This document shows positions 37,477 to 48,200 of a stretch of DNA of 64,000 bases, in pieces. The notes under the pieces are model-generated. The model searched no databases. It had not been told where the DNA came from and saw only the letters and a program-made list of their open reading frames with translations. The position numbers were made by a program, and so were the translations under genes. Each line of letters opens with the position of its first letter. Position 1 is the stretch's first letter. The DNA comes from Candidatus Gastranaerophilales bacterium (GTDB lineage Bacteria > Cyanobacteriota > Vampirovibrionia > Gastranaerophilales > Gastranaerophilaceae): NCBI GenBank assembly GCA_944324405.1, contig CALUWF010000005.1:1-64000 (forward strand), written 5' to 3'.

Positions 37477-38682
37477 ATGAACGAGCTTTTACTTTTGAAT
37501 TACAAACTTTTAACTTTAAGCATTTTTAAAAATGTACTCAAAGACCCTGCCATAAAGGCACTTTTGGGTGTTTTTGCATACAGTTCAAAATCTCTGAGCG
37601 AAGCGCTCATTTACTACTCTAATTTCCTTAAAATCGTCTATGAAAGCGAGTTTAGGGGCGATTTTTCAAAATATTTAAACGATTTAATAAAACATGACGA
37701 AAATGTTTTTACAAAAAATACCGCCCGAAATGCCGATTTAAACAATAACATCACAAATGCAGCAAAATGCGAACTTGCAGTTTTAAGCGAACTTTTTTTA
37801 ATTGATTTAAAAAAGATTAAAAAGATTTTAAAATCACAATTCCCCGAAAGTGAACAAATAACAGACCTTTTGGGCGATTATGCTCTCGGGGATAAATGTA
37901 TTGGTTTTGAAGAACTCTGTAATTACCTCAAACAAAACAGTTACGGAATTTACGCCAAGTACGGCGCGTTTTTCTACAAAGACAACTCTCTTAATCCCGT
38001 TAAACATACGGATATTACCACATTTAAAGACTTAAAAGACTATAAAACTCAACAGGATACGCTTATTAAAAATACGCGCGCTTTAGTTGAGGGCAAAAAC
38101 GCAAACAATATCCTGCTCTACGGGGATAGAGGCTGCGGAAAATCTTCAAGCGTAAAAGCGGTATATAACGAGTTTAAAAATCAGGGGCTAAAAATTGTGC
38201 AGATTTTAAAACAGGATTTGTGCGCCCTTGACAAACTGCTTGAAAAACTTGCAAAAATCCCCGCGAAATTCATTGTCTTTATTGACGACCTTTCTTTTTC
38301 GCAGGAGGATGAAAATTTAAGCATTGTAAAATCAGCCCTTGAAGGCGCAATTTCAAAAAGAAGCAAAAACATTGTAATTTATGCCACAACGAACAGAAGA
38401 AATATAATCAAAGAAACGTTTTCTTCGCGCGAGGGCAACGAAGTACACCTGTCGGATACGATAGATGAAAATGCATCTTTGTCGGACAGATTTGGCATTA
38501 CCCTTACTTTCCTTGCCCCGAATAAAGATAAATTCCTTGAAATTGCAAAGAAAATCGCACAGGATAAAAATATTGAAATCAAAGAAGATTTTGACAAAAA
38601 GGCGGAACGCTTCGCGCTTTTAAAGGCGTCGCGCTCGCCAAGGGTGGCACAACAGTTTATAAATTCATACTCGGCGGAATAA
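37477..38682 (+). CDS. DUF815-family AAA ATPase
   Basis: A 401-residue protein. An N-terminal helical region (1-190) precedes a P-loop domain: ILLYGDRGCGKSSSVKAV is Walker A (near residue 210), FIVFIDDLSF Walker B, and VIYATTNRRNIIKETF the sensor. This layout matches the DUF815 family of MoxR-like or DnaA-like ATPases of unknown role. An extended -10 (TGATAATAT, hexamer 37464-37469) ends 7 nt before the ATG. A DUF486 membrane protein gene follows after one base, so they share a transcript. Confidence 0.85.
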   Translation: MNELLLLNYKLLTLSIFKNVLKDPAIKALLGVFAYSSKSLSEALIYYSNFLKIVYESEFRGDFSKYLNDLIKHDENVFTKNTARNADLNNNITNAAKCELAVLSELFLIDLKKIKKILKSQFPESEQITDLLGDYALGDKCIGFEELCNYLKQNSYGIYAKYGAFFYKDNSLNPVKHTDITTFKDLKDYKTQQDTLIKNTRALVEGKNANNILLYGDRGCGKSSSVKAVYNEFKNQGLKIVQILKQDLCALDKLLEKLAKIPAKFIVFIDDLSFSQEDENLSIVKSALEGAISKRSKNIVIYATTNRRNIIKETFSSREGNEVHLSDTIDENASLSDRFGITLTFLAPNKDKFLEIAKKIAQDKNIEIKEDFDKKAERFALLKASRSPRVAQQFINSYSAE

Positions 38683-38683
38683 A

Positions 38684-39022
38684 ATGGGCAAACTTACTCC
38701 CGTAATACTTCTTACAATATCAAATATATTTATGACATTTGCCTGGTACGGACACCTGCGCCACAAGCAGAGTGCGCTTTGGCTCGTTGTGCTTGTAAGC
38801 TGGGGGATAGCATTTTTTGAATACTGTTTTCAGGTACCCGCAAACCGCATAGGTTCGTACTATTACAGTGCGGCACAGTTAAAAACAATTCAAGAGATAA
38901 TCACCCTTGCGGTATTTTCAATATTTTCCGTTTTATATTTAAAGGAACAATTCCGCTGGAATTATCTTGTGGGATTTTTGTTTATAATTCTTGCGGCATT
39001 TTTTATATTTAAAAAATGGTAA
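38684..39022 (+). CDS. DUF486/DMT-family small membrane protein
   Basis: A 112-residue protein with four predicted helices. YGHLRHKQSALWLVVLVSWG and FEYCFQVPANRIGSYYYS are the DUF486 signatures. It resembles half of a drug/metabolite transporter and probably works as a dimer; substrate unknown. It begins one base after the DUF815 gene. Confidence 0.9.
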   Translation: MGKLTPVILLTISNIFMTFAWYGHLRHKQSALWLVVLVSWGIAFFEYCFQVPANRIGSYYYSAAQLKTIQEIITLAVFSIFSVLYLKEQFRWNYLVGFLFIILAAFFIFKKW

Positions 39023-39064
39023 CATTTAAAACCTCATGACCCGATTTTGTGCTAAAGTAAAATT

Positions 39065-42000
39065 ATGAAATATGTTCCTTTGCACTTACATACGGAATAT
39101 TCGCTTTTAGACGGAGCAATAAAGGTAAAAGACCTGTTTAATTTTGCCAAAGAAAATGACATGCCCGCGGTTGCGCTGACCGATCACGGCGTTATGTTCG
39201 GCGTTATTGATATGGTTTTAAACGCAAAAGAATGCCCCGAAGTTAAACCCCTTATAGGCTGCGAATTTTACATATGCGAGGGCGATGTTATAGAGGATAA
39301 AACAACTAAAAAAACACTCTATCACCTTGTTTTAATTGCAAAAAATAACGAAGGCTACCAGAATTTAATTAAACTGGACTCAATCGCTTCAACTCAGGGC
39401 TATTACTATAAACCGAGAATTAACCATGAACTGCTTGAAAAATACAGCGGCGGAATAATTTGCCTGAGCGCCTGCATTCAGGGCGAAGTTGCAAGGAATA
39501 TACTTGACGGGAATGAAGAAAAAGCGCTTGAGAAGGCAAAGTGGTATAAAAATCTCTTTGGTGAAGATTTTTACATTGAGCTGCAAGACCACGGGCTTGC
39601 GGAGCAGAAGGACTCAAACCCGAAACTTATTCAAATTGCAAAAGATTTGAATTTAAAAATGGTTATAACAAACGACTCTCACTATTTAAGAGCGCAGGAT
39701 GCCCTCTGGCATGACACGCTTTTGTGCGAGCAGACAAAGTCCTCTAAATCCGACCCCAACCGCTTTAAATTCTCAAATAACGAATTTTACGTTAAGACGG
39801 TAGATGAATTAAGGCGCGCTTTTTCGTGGATGGATGATGAAGAGTTTACAAAATGTATTGAAAATACGGTTGAAATTGCAGATAAGTGCGATGTACACAT
39901 AGAGCTTGGCAAATCCCACCTGCCGTCTTACCCTGTGCCCGAAGGATACACCATAAGCTCTTATTTTGATTATCTCTGCCGCGAAGGCTTAAAGAAAAGG
40001 TACGGAGAAAACTACCCCAAAGAAATAGAAGAAAGATATGAGTACGAGCGCGGCGTAATTGAAAAAATGGGCTTTCCCGCATACTTTTTAATCACATGGG
40101 ATTTTATAAACTGGGCAAAAGAACACGGCGTACCCACCGGCCCCGGGCGCGGATCCGCAGCGGGAAGCATTGTTGCCTATGTTTTAGGGATAACCGAACT
40201 TGACCCGATAAGGCACCATCTGTTGTTTGAAAGGTTTTTAAATCCCGAGCGTATATCAATGCCCGATGTTGATATTGACTTTTGCAAACGCAGACGGGGT
40301 GAGGTTATCGACTATGTTACAAAAAAATACGGCGAAGACCATGTCTGCCAGATTATAACTTTTGGTACACTGGCTGCAAAAGCCGCCCTTAAAGCCGTTT
40401 GCAGGGTTTATGACATACCTTTTTCGGACTCTAACAAATGGGCGGGCATGATACCCTCCGCCCCCGGTACAAAGCTTGACGATGCGCTAAAAGACGGAAT
40501 GGAGCTGAGGAAACTTTGCGATTCCGATGAAAAAGTAAAAAGGCTTGTTGATGAAGCGCGCCACCTTGAAGGGCTTAAAAATCAGGTCGGAACGCACGCT
40601 GCGGGCGTTATAATCTCACACAAACCGCTGGATGAGATTATTCCTATTGCTCTCTCAAAAGAAAAAACCACAACAACACAGTATCCCATGGTGCACATTG
40701 AAAAGCTCGGGCTTTTGAAAATGGACTTTCTGGGGCTTGAAACTCTTACCATTATAAGAGATACTCTCGATTTAATTAAAATGCGCCACGGGATTGACCT
40801 TGATATAAATAAAATCCCGCTTGATGACCCTCAGACTTTTGACCTTTTAAAACGCGGCGACACGGACGGTGTGTTCCAGCTTGAATCGGGCGGTATGAAA
40901 AAGCTTGTAAAAGACTTAAAACCGACTGTTTTTGAAGATTTGGGCGCTCTTGTGGCACTGTTTCGCCCCGGCCCTCTTGAATCGGGCATGGTAAAAGACT
41001 TTGTGGACAGAAAGCACGGGCGCCAAAAAATCGAATACGCCCATCCGCTTTTGGAGAAAATTTTAAAAGACACCTACGGCACAATTGTTTATCAGGAACA
41101 AATTATGCAGATATTCCAGACTCTTGCGGGCTATACGCTCGGTGGAGCGGATATGGTGCGCCGTATGATGGGTAAGAAAAAACTTGACGAAATGGCAAAG
41201 CAAAAAGGCATTTTTATTGAAGGAGCCGCAAAAAACGGCATGTCGGGCGAAGATGCCTCGGCGCTCTTTGAACAAATTGAAAGCTTTGCAAAATACTGCT
41301 TCAACAGAAGCCACAGCGCGGCATATGCTTTTGTCGCCTATCAAACGGCATATTTAAAAGCGCATTATCCTGTTGAGTATATGTGCTCAATTTTGACTTC
41401 CCAGGCGGATAATCAGGATAAAACACAACAGTACATCCTGCAATGTCAGGCTCTTGGTATAAAAGTGCTCCCGCCCGACATAAATAAATCTTCATCACAA
41501 TTTTTCCCTGACGGCGACAACATCCGCTTCGGGCTTGCCTCTATTAAAAACGTCGGAGGTGCCGTGATTGAAGAAATTGAAAAAGAGCGCAAAGAGCGCG
41601 AGTTTGAAAGCTTCTTTGACTTTTGTTCGAGGGTAGATTCAAAATGTCTAAACAAAAAAACGCTTGAAAGCCTCATTAAAGCAGGTGCTTTTGCAAGCCT
41701 TGAAAAAAGCAGGAAACAGCTTTTGGATAATATTGATAAAGTCGTTGAACACGTTCATAAAAACAAAAAAGCGCAAGACAGCGGACAGGTCAGCCTTTTT
41801 GCGGCGCTTGGCGAAGAAGCGCAGGATTTAAACATCCCCACTTTTGAACTCTCGGGTTCATCCGATGACGAGTTTTCGGATTCTGAAATTCAACAGTTTG
41901 AGCATGATTTAATGGGAATTTACGTAACCTCGCACCCGCTTTCATCAATTAAAGACACTCTAAAATACATTACCACGGACACCGTAAGCGGTATTTTGGA

Positions 42001-42514
42001 AAATCCCGAAAATGACAAAAGTGTTACCGTTTGCGGTCTTTTGTCGCAAGTTGTCCAGAAGGCAACAAGAAAAGACCCCTCGAAATTCTTAAAAACGGGA
42101 ATTATAGAAGACTTAACCGGAAGAGTTGAGGTTGTGATGTTCCCAAAAACCGTTGAGGCTTGCGGACAGTACATGAACAGCGAAGAAAGAGTAATCATCA
42201 AGGCAAAAATCCAGAACCGCGAGGAGCAAATAAACCTCATTATACAAGACATTAAGCCCATTGGTACGGTGAATTTGTTTAAAATAAGGTATAATCAGGA
42301 TTTAGCTTTTGAAGAAAATATTTATTTAAAAGAAGTGCTCGCAAAATATAAAGGCGAGGATCCCGTGGTTATTGACTTTGCCGATGATAACGACGAGAGA
42401 GTGCAAATGCTTACAAATTCTAATCTCTGGGTAAAAAATGACCCGCAGCTTGAAGATGACCTTAAGCGCGCATTCAAAGATAAGCTTGATATGGAAATTG
42501 TGGCACTCAGGTAG
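39065..42514 (+). CDS. dnaE: DNA polymerase III alpha subunit
   Basis: A 1149-residue replicative polymerase of the DnaE type. The PHP domain opens with YVPLHLHTEYSLLDGAIK. The polymerase palm includes GPGRGSAAGSIVAYVL and PDVDIDFCKRRRGEVIDYV with catalytic Asp residues, and the helix-hairpin-helix and OB regions follow (VEVVMFPKTVE near 1040). There is no DnaE-internal proofreading exonuclease. An extended -10 (TGCTAAAGT, hexamer 39053-39058) ends 6 nt before the ATG without a Shine-Dalgarno, so this essential gene also looks leaderless. Confidence 0.97.
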   Translation: MKYVPLHLHTEYSLLDGAIKVKDLFNFAKENDMPAVALTDHGVMFGVIDMVLNAKECPEVKPLIGCEFYICEGDVIEDKTTKKTLYHLVLIAKNNEGYQNLIKLDSIASTQGYYYKPRINHELLEKYSGGIICLSACIQGEVARNILDGNEEKALEKAKWYKNLFGEDFYIELQDHGLAEQKDSNPKLIQIAKDLNLKMVITNDSHYLRAQDALWHDTLLCEQTKSSKSDPNRFKFSNNEFYVKTVDELRRAFSWMDDEEFTKCIENTVEIADKCDVHIELGKSHLPSYPVPEGYTISSYFDYLCREGLKKRYGENYPKEIEERYEYERGVIEKMGFPAYFLITWDFINWAKEHGVPTGPGRGSAAGSIVAYVLGITELDPIRHHLLFERFLNPERISMPDVDIDFCKRRRGEVIDYVTKKYGEDHVCQIITFGTLAAKAALKAVCRVYDIPFSDSNKWAGMIPSAPGTKLDDALKDGMELRKLCDSDEKVKRLVDEARHLEGLKNQVGTHAAGVIISHKPLDEIIPIALSKEKTTTTQYPMVHIEKLGLLKMDFLGLETLTIIRDTLDLIKMRHGIDLDINKIPLDDPQTFDLLKRGDTDGVFQLESGGMKKLVKDLKPTVFEDLGALVALFRPGPLESGMVKDFVDRKHGRQKIEYAHPLLEKILKDTYGTIVYQEQIMQIFQTLAGYTLGGADMVRRMMGKKKLDEMAKQKGIFIEGAAKNGMSGEDASALFEQIESFAKYCFNRSHSAAYAFVAYQTAYLKAHYPVEYMCSILTSQADNQDKTQQYILQCQALGIKVLPPDINKSSSQFFPDGDNIRFGLASIKNVGGAVIEEIEKERKEREFESFFDFCSRVDSKCLNKKTLESLIKAGAFASLEKSRKQLLDNIDKVVEHVHKNKKAQDSGQVSLFAALGEEAQDLNIPTFELSGSSDDEFSDSEIQQFEHDLMGIYVTSHPLSSIKDTLKYITTDTVSGILENPENDKSVTVCGLLSQVVQKATRKDPSKFLKTGIIEDLTGRVEVVMFPKTVEACGQYMNSEERVIIKAKIQNREEQINLIIQDIKPIGTVNLFKIRYNQDLAFEENIYLKEVLAKYKGEDPVVIDFADDNDERVQMLTNSNLWVKNDPQLEDDLKRAFKDKLDMEIVALR

Positions 42515-42523
42515 GAGCAAAAA

Positions 42524-43343
42524 TTGTTTGAATATAAAAAATTTAATAATATTATAAATCTTGGGGATCATTGTTCATCCGCTTTCATGCTCATCTTTTT
42601 TAATTTGAGAAAAAATAGTCAGCCTTTCGACTGGATAGTTAATATTAATCCACAAGTGCGGGGGGGGGCACTTTTTGCAAGTTGTCGAAATTTTGAAAGA
42701 CAGATTTTGCAACTTTTTTGATAAAGATGATTTTGAGCCATATGATGAGGGTGAAAAAAATCCGGATAACAAAGAGCTTAAATTTCTTAATAAAAAGACA
42801 GGCTTTTTGTTTTCGCATGATTTTTTTGCGGACGGAACATTTGAGGCAGTATTTGACAATGTTAAAGAAAAATATTTAAGAAGAATAAAAAGGGTTTTAA
42901 AATTTTTAGATACCAAGGATTACAATAACTTGTTGTTTTTTTCAGACTGTAATCATGAAAAATATAGCGAAGATGTTATAAAAGATAGTGTTATTAGTGC
43001 CTTTTGGGAGCTAAAGAAACATTTTAAATCAAATTTAAGCCTTGTTTATTTTTGTGAAAATCACAAGATTGACTATAGTTTTGATGTGCAGGAATTATCA
43101 AATGATGTAATCTTTGTATCATATAATCAAAGGGTTGAAGGTTTTGTCAACTATTATGCACGATATTATTCATTGAAAAATTTTATAAATAAATATATTT
43201 ACAAGAAATCAAATACATTAAGCAGCAAGTTTATTATGTTTATTATTAATTTTATTCCAAGTAAAGCACTTAGAAAAAAAATCAGAGAGTCTTACAGAAG
43301 AAAAATAGATTATTGCAACACTCCCGTGCAGGCGGGTGTTTAA
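42524..43343 (+). pseudogene. DUF1796-like gene, out of frame at a G9 tract
   Basis: Two overlapping frames make one protein of about 272 residues. The first part (TTG 42524, AGGAG upstream) reads NIINLGDHCSSAFML and NSQPFDWIVN, the Cys and PFDW signature of DUF1796 papain-like putative peptidases. The second part has LFSHDFFADGTFEAVF and EKYLRRIKRVLKFLD, the matching C-terminal His-Asp region. They join at nine G (42660-42668); with eight G the frame reads straight through as RGGHFLQVVEIL. This is either a phase-variable gene in the off state or an assembly or read error. Relatives sit near surface-sugar genes. It follows dnaE after 9 bases. Confidence 0.75.
42660..42668. repeat. G9 homopolymer tract
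   Basis: Nine consecutive G in an AT-rich genome, exactly where the two DUF1796-like frames meet. Loss of one G, or gain of two, restores the frame. Such tracts are typical slipped-strand contingency sites. It is the longest G or C run I noticed in the window. Confidence 0.9.
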
Positions 43344-43363
43344 ATTTGCTACAGGCAAAAAAC

Positions 43364-43456
43364 CTAAGCACTGAATATGTCTTTAATATCTTGATATGTG
43401 AGAGTTTTTGCGATATTTCTGTCAATAGATATAACACTATCCACAAGCGAGCGTTT
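43364..43456 (-). pseudogene. Fragment of a second SNF2 helicase gene (C-terminus)
   Basis: On the minus strand about 31 codons translate to KRSLVDSVISIDRNIAKTL followed by TYQDIKDIFSA and a stop. This repeats the last residues of the intact SNF2 helicase at 45284-48451, which ends the same way except for a final Val. At the DNA level I count 8 differences in 92 bases, seven of them silent or in the stop codon. Upstream similarity (KKIKTL against EKIQRL) continues with frameshifts to about 43500. It is the remnant of a duplicated or exchanged helicase gene in inverted orientation. Confidence 0.8.
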
Positions 43457-43571
43457 ATCTGTTCCCAATAAAACAAGGTTTTAATCTTCTTAAAAAGATG
43501 CCCTGTGCAATGAGTTATGCTCATCGGAACTTTATTTATGCTAAAATTATTTTAATTAAATACTTTTACCC

Positions 43572-43645
43572 GCGTCCGTAGCTCAGCAGGATAGAGCGTT
43601 GGTCTCCGAAGCCAGAGGTCATGGGTTCGACTCCCATCGGACGCA
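43572..43645 (+). tRNA. tRNA-Arg(CCG)
   Basis: A 74-nt cloverleaf: acceptor GCGTCCG with CGGACGC, D arm TAGCTCAGCAGGATAGAGC, anticodon loop CTCCGAA giving CCG, T arm TGGGTTCGACTCCCA. The 3' CCA is not encoded, unlike tRNA-Ala in this window. rmuC starts 18 bases downstream. Confidence 0.95.
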
Positions 43646-43663
43646 AAATTTACAGGGGGATTT

Positions 43664-44881
43664 ATGACACTTTTATACATTATTTTAGCTTTTGCGGCAG
43701 GTTTTTTAATTGCGTATTTCATTGTTAAAAACAACCTCAAATTAAAATATGAACTTGAAAATGCAAAGCTGCAAACACAGCTGGAGAGCGTACAAAGCAA
43801 TCAAAAAAGCACTCAAACTCTTTGCCAGACAATAAAAGAAGAATTTGTAAACCTTGCAAACTCGGCACTTCTTGAAAAACAACAAATGCTTGAGGAGCAA
43901 AACCTAAAAAAACTGGATTCACATTTTGCACCTTTAAAAGAACGCATAGGTGAATTTCAAAAAAAAGTGGAAGAGTTTAATCTAAACGGAGTGCAAAATA
44001 CAAGCATTATACGTGAACAAATTAAATCTTTGACAAATGAAAACAATCTTATACGCACTCAGGCTGAAAATTTAACCCGTGCACTCAAAGAAAATTCCAA
44101 ATCCCGCGGGATTTTTGGTGAAATGATTTTAGAGAATATCTTGAAATCATCCGGCCTTGAAAACAAATCGGAAAACCCCGAGCGCGGTGTTTATGTAACA
44201 CAAAAAGGTTTTCGCTCAAACAGTAACCCGGATGGTGCAAAAATCACGCCGGACGCGGTTGTTTATTACCCAGAAGACAATAAAAATATTGTAATTGACT
44301 CAAAAATGTCACTTGTGGATTTTTTGGAATTTGTGAACTCGGATGATGATGAAACAAAAGAACGTCTTTTGAAACAATTTTACAAGGCAATTGAAGAGAG
44401 AATAAACGAACTGAGCACAAAGTATGATAACCTCGAAGGGCTTTCAACGCCCGATTTTACGCTTATGTTTATACCGGTTGAAGGCTGCATAAATTATATC
44501 TATTCGAACCCGAAACTCGTAGAAGACGCATATAAAAAGCGTGTTGTAATAGTGGGGCCTTCTTCTTTAATTGCGACTTTAAGGGTAATTAAATACTCCT
44601 GGGCACAAAAAAATCAGGAAAAGAACGTACGCGAAATTATAAAACTGGCTGACGGCATTTATTCAAAAGTTGTAACCCTGATAGGACACCTGGAAAAATT
44701 GCAAACAAACTTTGCCACCGTACAAAAAACCTTTCTCAATATTTTTACAACACTACAAGGGCGCGGAGGGCTTTTTTCACAAACAGAAAAACTCAGGGAT
44801 TTTGGCGCTTCGCCCTCAAATCCCATTGATAAAAAATATATAGAAACAGGCGAGAGCGAGCTTTTAGAGGTAAAATTGTAA
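43664..44881 (+). CDS. rmuC: DNA recombination protein RmuC
   Basis: A 405-residue protein with an N-terminal membrane helix (LLYIILAFAAGFLIAYFIV), a long coiled coil (about 25-150) and the RmuC nuclease-like domain: KSRGIFGEMILENILKSSG, PDAVVYYPEDNKNIVIDSKM and FTLMFIPVEGCI. It limits sequence inversions at short inverted repeats and belongs to the PD-(D/E)xK superfamily. AGGGGG stands before the ATG. The gene is 18 bases behind tRNA-Arg. Confidence 0.93.
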   Translation: MTLLYIILAFAAGFLIAYFIVKNNLKLKYELENAKLQTQLESVQSNQKSTQTLCQTIKEEFVNLANSALLEKQQMLEEQNLKKLDSHFAPLKERIGEFQKKVEEFNLNGVQNTSIIREQIKSLTNENNLIRTQAENLTRALKENSKSRGIFGEMILENILKSSGLENKSENPERGVYVTQKGFRSNSNPDGAKITPDAVVYYPEDNKNIVIDSKMSLVDFLEFVNSDDDETKERLLKQFYKAIEERINELSTKYDNLEGLSTPDFTLMFIPVEGCINYIYSNPKLVEDAYKKRVVIVGPSSLIATLRVIKYSWAQKNQEKNVREIIKLADGIYSKVVTLIGHLEKLQTNFATVQKTFLNIFTTLQGRGGLFSQTEKLRDFGASPSNPIDKKYIETGESELLEVKL

Positions 44882-44929
44882 ATTTTTGTAAAATTATTTG
44901 ACAAAAATAAGTAAAAATACGCAAATAAA

Positions 44930-45032
44930 AAAATTTACATGCTTTAATGCAAATGTAAACTCCTCTATAAACTCCGTAATACTAATTCTATCCATCACGG
45001 CTTCAATGCATCTGCATCGAGCCGTTTTTTTT
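44930..45032 (+). ncRNA. Candidate small RNA with terminator
   Basis: A hairpin with arms TTTACAT (44934-44940) and ATGTAAA (44953-44959) is followed by a GC-rich terminator: ACGGCT (44997-45002) with AGCCGT, an inner ATGCA/TGCAT stem, then eight T to 45032. A TTGACA at 44898-44903 could be its -35, though no good -10 follows. The terminator is 115 bases beyond rmuC, so a separate transcript or a long rmuC 3' UTR are both possible. Confidence 0.4.
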
Positions 45033-45283
45033 ATTTGTTTTATCTTTTATTGTATGTTTAAACCAAACTACGACAGCCGGTATAGAATTTCACAAAAACT
45101 GTTGATTTTTTATTAAATTAATGCTATTTTATTTTTAGGTTGTTAAGCAATTAGATAACCTTAAGGAGAATGGTCTTAGGATAGTATTTCCAAGGTTTAT
45201 GTTAATTTTAAGGTTTTATGTTTAGCTTATCAGCTTTGATGTTAGTTGAAGTGAAGTTTAGCTTTTAGCGTTTTAGGCATTTT
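45033..45283. other. Long non-coding leader before the SNF2 gene
   Basis: About 250 bases with no convincing frame. It is T-rich with many TTAG and GCTTA words (45130-45280) and an AAGGAG at about 45160 with no useful start after it. It is probably the promoter and 5' leader of the helicase gene, but I cannot define elements in it. Confidence 0.3.
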
Positions 45284-48200
45284 GTGAAGTATAAATTCAA
45301 CAATAAATATTTAAAAGATAACTCCAAACCCGGCAGCTGGCGCCGCGGATACGAGTATTTTCAAAAAGGACAAGTGGAAGAAATTGCCCTTAAAGACACG
45401 ACTGTTACGGGTAAAATTAAGGGTAATTACAAATCCTACTATGAAACTTCTATAAAATTCAACAAAACAAGTGCAAAGCCTTCTTGCAGCTGTCCGCTTG
45501 ATGAGCCTTGGTGCAAACATGCGGTGGCACTTGGTTTAACTGCTTTAAAAAACCATCTCTGGGATGAGTTTTTATATGAAAAATATGACGTTACCCCGGT
45601 TTTTGAAGATGAAGATTTACCGATGTGCGAAAACCCCAAAGGCGGCTATATTTTTCACTTTAACCCCAAAAGGCGTCAAAATTTCTTCTCCATCCTTGTA
45701 ATGGACAGAAACACAAAACGCGTCATAAGGGATTTGGAAGGAATTTTTAAAGCGGTGCTTGAAGCTCAAAAAAACGACCCTTCTTTTGAGCTTAACAGTG
45801 CACAAAAGCTTGAAGCAATGATGTTTAAAATGCTCTTAAAGCAATCGCGCCTGGATAAAAAATCGGGCTGGTACGATGTACAGATAAGTAAATTTGACGA
45901 ATTTTTCAGAATGCTCTCCAAAATGGAGGATGTGATTGACGCTAAAACGCACAAAAAAATCCGTTTTGACAACGGCGTGTGGAAATTGTGCCTTGCCGTC
46001 AATATTTCATATGTCGGAAATGTACTTTTATCTCTTTACTGGGAGCGTCCGGACGGCAGCGAAATATACCCCTTTGAAGAAATACGCTATTTTTCGCGCC
46101 AGCTTAAATGGGGCAGGTACAAAGATGTCATCTTCCAAACAGACGCACAGGTGTCTATTTTACCCCAATATCTTACAAAGGCGTCATTTACGGATATAAA
46201 AGATGCCGAGGGCGGAAAATTTATTTACGAAGAACTTCCCAAACTCAGAAAAATGATGAGCGTTTATTTAAGCGAAGAGATGGAAAAACTCGCCTTTGAA
46301 AAACGTCCGCCAAAGTGCATTGTGGAATTAAGCATTGATTATGATATGTCTCTTAAAGCTTCGCTTGATTTCGAATACGACGGAGTGAGAGTTCCTTACT
46401 CCAAAACGCCAAAAAGCCCCTATGTTACAATAAAACAACCGGAAAAAGACCTTTTATACTGGGTTAAAAGGGATACCGAATTTGAAGAACGAGCTTATCA
46501 AATGCTTCTTGCATGCCGGTTTGCACCAATGCAGACAAATAATTTAGCACTTGAAAAAGAATACGCAATCGACTTTTACAACTATTACATAAACAAAGCG
46601 GGCGAGGGCTGGGAATTTATCGAAAAAGACGACATGAGCATGTACAAGCTCAACAATAAAGGCTTTGAACTTAAGGCGGCGATTGACTTTATAGAAGAAT
46701 CAACCGATAAATTTGAAATAGAACTCCATGGCGAAGTTGACGGCGAAATAATTGAATTTGAAAAAATTCAGGATTTAGTGTATGACGGCGCAAAATACTA
46801 CAATACAAAAGGCAAAGGGCAGGCGGCAATCCCGGCTGATGATATTTTATCCCTTCTGAAATCCTTTAACACTTATGACGTTTACAAAAACGAGGAAGAT
46901 AAGTTTATAGTTAAAACATATCGCGCGGGCGTTGTTTCGGAAATGGAAAATATGGGCGTGAAGCTTAAAATGTCGCGCAAATTTTCAAAGTTTTGGAAAG
47001 AGATTTCAACTTTTTCAAATATGGAAAATACTCCCCTGCCGAAGTCTACCGTCGCAACCCTTCGCGAATACCAGACAAAAGGCTACAGCTGGCTCTGGTT
47101 TTTGTATAAATACGGACTGAACGGCATTTTGGCTGATGATATGGGGCTTGGAAAAACTCTGCAAACGCTCACGCTTTTGCAAAAGGCAAAAGAAAAAGAC
47201 GGCAAAGAGCCTTCTCTTGTAATCTGTCCGACATCGGTTGTTTTCAACTGGGAAAATGAAATAGAAAAATTTGCACCAAATTTAAAATATCTTGTCTTAT
47301 CCGGAACAGAGAGAAAAACACAGTTTAAAAACATCCCGAAATACGATGTTATAATTACCTCCTACGCCCTTGTAAGACGTGATATTCAAGAACTTAAAAA
47401 ACATGAGTTTCGCTATGTGATTTTAGATGAATCGCAAAATATAAAAAATGCGACCTCGCAAACTTCAAAAGCCGTTAAAGAACTAAAGGCAAGACATAAA
47501 CTGGCTCTTTCGGGCACGCCTATTGAAAACAGGCTGGAGGAACTCTGGAGTATTTTTGATTTTCTTATGCCGGGATTTTTGTTTGACGCAAACGAATTTA
47601 ACTACCGCTATGTTAACCCGATTGTCGAAAAAGAGGACAAAGCGGTTGAAAGGCGTCTTAAAGGGCAGATTTTCCCCTTCATATTGCGCCGTATGAAACG
47701 CGACGTTGCAAAAGACTTGCCCGACAAGATTGAATCCGTCGCATACTGCGAACTTACGCCGGAACAAAAAGACTTGTATTTACAAGTGCTTGACTCCACG
47801 AAAGAAGAATTGTTTAAATCAATTGAAACCGTCGGACTTGAAAAGTCAAGAATGTCCATATTCTCCGCTCTTTTGCGGCTGCGCCAAATCTGCTGCCACC
47901 CGAGGCTCTATGACAAGGAGGGTACTTTGGGCATAAACGACTCCGGAAAATTTGAACATTTGCAGGAAATGCTAGAAGAAATTATATCCGAAGGGCACAG
48001 AATACTTTTATTCAGCCAGTTTGTCGGCATGCTCGATATTATTAAATCATGGCTTGAAACAAAAGGCATTAAACACGAATATCTGTCGGGCGCGACCAAA
48101 AACCGTCAGGAAGTTGTCGAAAGGTTCAACAACGATCCCACAATACCCATTTTCCTTGTATCGCTTAAAGCGGGCGGCACGGGTCTTAACCTTACGGGGG

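Noticed and set aside
43282-43524. 80-residue minus-strand frame as a real gene
   Set aside because: It is an out-of-frame reading of the SNF2 remnant; the matching frame translates to the helicase C-terminus.
44898-45116. 72-residue reading frame after rmuC
   Set aside because: It runs through two RNA hairpins and a terminator and has no ribosome site or protein-like conservation pattern.
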